Shown here one piece after another: positions 62,293 through 64,000 of a DNA stretch of 64,000 nt (within the stretch, counting starts at the first letter, position 1; each line of letters opens with the position of its first letter). Both the position numbers and the translations under genes were made by a program. The notes beneath the pieces were generated by a model. It was given only the letters and a program-made list of their open reading frames with translations. It did no database searches and had not been told where the DNA came from. Source of the DNA: Lysobacter_L cavernae (GTDB lineage Bacteria > Pseudomonadota > Gammaproteobacteria > Xanthomonadales > Xanthomonadaceae); the NCBI RefSeq assembly GCF_042648505.1, contig NZ_JBHRXK010000001.1, forward strand, positions 620,001-684,000, written 5' to 3'.

Positions 62293-62885
62293 GCCAGCAC
62301 TCCGAACTGGCGCAGCAGCGTCGCGGTCTCGTACAGCGGCAGGCCCATCACCCCGGAGTAGCTGCCGGCCAGGCGGGTGGTGAAGCTCTCGGCCAGGCCC
62401 TGGATGGCGTAGGCGCCGGCGCGGCCGTGCGGCTCGCCGCTGGCGACGTAGGCGTCGATCTGGGCCGGGCTCAATGCGGCGAAGGTGACCTCCGACAGCG
62501 ACACCGCCTGCGCCTCGCGCGCCGGCGACACCAGCGACACCGCCGAGATCACCTGGTGGGTGCGCCCGGACAGCTTGCGCAGCATGTCCACGGCATCGGC
62601 GTCGTCGCGCGGCTTGCCGAACACCTCACCGTTCAGCACAACCTCGGTGTCGGAGCCGAGCACGACCGCGGTCGGATTGCCGACCACCTGCAGCAGGCCG
62701 GCCCCGGCCTTCTCGCGGGCGACGCGGCGCACGTAGTCTTCGGCCGGTTCGCCGGGCTGCGGGTGCTCGGGGATGTCGAGGTCGAGCACACCGAACTCCT
62801 GACCGGGCGCACCCGACAGCAGGCGGCCCAGCAATTCACGGCGGCGGGGAGATTTCGAGGCGAGATAGAGCATCGGCAAAAGCAT
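62289..62885 (-). CDS. maf: Maf family nucleotide pyrophosphatase
   Basis: Cleaves dTTP/UTP or modified nucleotides to monophosphates, a house-cleaning role. About 198 aa: LYLASKSPRRRELLGRL, then AVVLGSDTEVVLNGEVFGKP with the catalytic Asp, and YAIQGLAESF. Starts at 62885 or 62873 are both possible; neither has a strong ribosome site. Confidence 0.95.
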   Translation of the reverse strand: MLLPMLYLASKSPRRRELLGRLLSGAPGQEFGVLDLDIPEHPQPGEPAEDYVRRVAREKAGAGLLQVVGNPTAVVLGSDTEVVLNGEVFGKPRDDADAVDMLRKLSGRTHQVISAVSLVSPAREAQAVSLSEVTFAALSPAQIDAYVASGEPHGRAGAYAIQGLAESFTTRLAGSYSGVMGLPLYETATLLRQFGVLA

Positions 62886-62994
62886 AACCTGCACTGACTG
62901 AGCCGCAGCCGCGGCCGACCGCGTAACCCCGATCGGGCTCACGAATCGTTCACTGCATCGGCAAGACCCTTGATCCGATCTCCAGGAGTTGCAA

Positions 62995-63786
62995 ATGCCT
63001 GACCTCAGGAAAGCTGTCCCGCGCGCCCCCCGTCCGTCCCGCTTCGCCCCGCGCCAGTTTGTCCTCGCGCCCGTTCTCGCGGTCGCCCTAGTCTTTGGAG
63101 CCACGCCTTTCATGACCGCCAGCGCGCAGACCACCCCTTATGTAGCCACCGACGGCACCCTGCTCTCGGTGTCGGCGCAGGCCGAGGCCAAGCGCATCCC
63201 GGACATCGCCACGGTCTCGACCGGCGTGGTCACCCAGGCAAGCGATGCCAACAGCGCGCTGCGCGCCAACGCTGAGCAGATGACCCGGGTGGTCACCGCG
63301 ATCAAGGCCGCCGGCATCGCCGAGCGCGACATCCAGACCAGCGGCGTCAACCTCAACCCGCAGTACAAGTACGGCGAGAACCAGCCGCCGACCATCACCG
63401 GCTACCAGGCCAGCAACAACGTCAATCTGACCGTGCGCGACATCGCCAAGCTCGGCAAGATCCTCGATGCCCTGGTCGCCACCGGCGCCAACCAGATCAA
63501 CGGCCCCAGCTTCGACATCGACGACAAGGAAAAGGACAGCGCCTACGACGAGGCCCGTCGTGCCGCCGTGGAAAAGGCCCAGGCGCGGGCCGAGATGTAC
63601 GCCAAGACCCTGGGCATGAAGGTGCGCCGCATCGTCAGCCTCAGCGAGGGCGGTGGTTTCGCGCCGCCGCGGCCGATGGCGATGATGGCCATGGGCCGCG
63701 CCAAGGAGGCCTACGACACGCCGATCGCGCCGGGCGAAAGCACGCTGTCGGTCAATCTCGACGTCGTGTTCGAACTGGGCCGCTGA
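62995..63786 (+). CDS. SIMPL domain-containing exported protein
   Basis: 263 aa. A signal peptide (hydrophobic core VLAPVLAVALVFGA, cleavage near TASAQ) precedes a SIMPL/DUF541 domain: SVSAQAEAKRIPDIATVSTG, ANAEQMTRVVTAIKAAGIAE, the RDIQTSGVNLNPQYKY core and YDEARRAAVEKAQARAEMYA. The family includes periplasmic proteins such as YggE, linked with oxidative stress relief. AGGAG precedes ATG 62995. Confidence 0.93.
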   Translation: MPDLRKAVPRAPRPSRFAPRQFVLAPVLAVALVFGATPFMTASAQTTPYVATDGTLLSVSAQAEAKRIPDIATVSTGVVTQASDANSALRANAEQMTRVVTAIKAAGIAERDIQTSGVNLNPQYKYGENQPPTITGYQASNNVNLTVRDIAKLGKILDALVATGANQINGPSFDIDDKEKDSAYDEARRAAVEKAQARAEMYAKTLGMKVRRIVSLSEGGGFAPPRPMAMMAMGRAKEAYDTPIAPGESTLSVNLDVVFELGR

Positions 63787-63789
63787 GCG

Positions 63790-63981
63790 ATGGGCCGCGC
63801 CGGCAAAACCGCCCCGCCCGCCCCCGACCCCAAACCGGGGCGCAACCCCGGCTACGCCGAGCCAAACCCGCGCGACCGCGAGGACGCCGCCCAGCCACAC
63901 CCGCGCAAGGCGCCGAACCCGGACGCGGGCGGCTTGGACCGCGACCCGGACCCGATGCCGGACCGCGTCGACAAGCACTGA
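63790..63981 (+). CDS. Tiny Pro/Asp-rich hypothetical protein
   Basis: 63 aa, low in hydrophobic residues, rich in Pro, Asp and Arg (GRNPGYAEPNPRDREDAA, LDRDPDPMPDRVDKH). It starts 3 nt after the SIMPL gene and may be translated by coupling. No known domain; it may be disordered. It could be a chance frame, but the composition is not the usual Arg-rich shadow type. Confidence 0.5.
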   Translation: MGRAGKTAPPAPDPKPGRNPGYAEPNPRDREDAAQPHPRKAPNPDAGGLDRDPDPMPDRVDKH

Positions 63982-64000
63982 ATACGCGTTGTCATGACGA

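Noticed and set aside
1..64000. CRISPR array, phage or insertion sequence
   Set aside because: No regularly spaced repeats of 24-40 bp with spacers, no integrase, transposase or capsid-like gene was seen in any frame.

Overview
This is a high-GC chromosomal window from a gammaproteobacterium, most likely of the family Lysobacteraceae (Xanthomonadaceae). The evidence is the gene order: map-glnD-dapD-yffB-dapE facing rpsB-tsf, then pyrH-frr-uppS-cdsA-dxr-rseP-bamA-lpxD-fabZ-lpxA-lpxB-rnhB-dnaE-accA, and later maf-rng-yhdP-tldD-darP-pmbA. Large TonB-dependent receptors and short dispersed repeats of the kind common in that family fit as well. The genus cannot be fixed from the sequence alone. 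No tRNA, rRNA, CRISPR array, transposase or integrase was seen.

Region 1 (1-9.6 kb). The 5' end of asnB leaves the window on the left. Upstream of it lies an unannotated asparagine-rich leader ORF followed by a perfect 13-bp hairpin, which together look like a translation-controlled attenuator. A penicillin-acylase-family hydrolase diverges from it. The minus-strand operon map-glnD-dapD-yffB-dapE has stop/start overlaps at most junctions and combines methionine removal, PII uridylylation and the lysine/diaminopimelate branch. A Tat-exported intradiol dioxygenase homologue sits between map and rpsB.

Region 2 (9.6-25.5 kb). rpsB and tsf have a promoter, a long leader, an intergenic hairpin and a terminator. 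The usual tsf-pyrH neighbourhood is then interrupted by about 13.5 kb of minus-strand surface genes: two paralogous Oar-like TonB-dependent receptors flanking a TPR-sulfotransferase, and a FecI-FecR-FecA type sigma/anti-sigma/transducer system. This is the accessory part of the window and holds the best candidate for an undescribed system: receptor, sulfotransferase and receptor, the two receptors sharing an upstream DNA element.

Region 3 (25.5-39 kb). A classic essential block follows: pyrH, a CDF metal exporter, frr, uppS, cdsA, dxr, rseP, bamA, lpxD, fabZ, lpxA, lpxB and rnhB. It makes UMP, recycles ribosomes, synthesises isoprenoids and phospholipid precursors, processes the sigma-E anti-sigma factor, assembles outer-membrane proteins and makes lipid A.

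Region 4 (39-52.4 kb). This holds a small lipoprotein, a CadC-like winged-helix membrane regulator with TPRs, and two tandem paralogues carrying a DUF1232-like segment. Then come dnaE, accA, an Old Yellow Enzyme, a small membrane protein, tilS, xseB and ispA.

Region 5 (52.4-64 kb). This holds a DUF4870 membrane protein, pmbA (tldE) with divergent darP (yjgA), tldD, yhdP, rng, maf, a SIMPL-domain exported protein and a tiny charged ORF. Intergenic spaces here carry dispersed repeats, tandem heptads and small hairpins.
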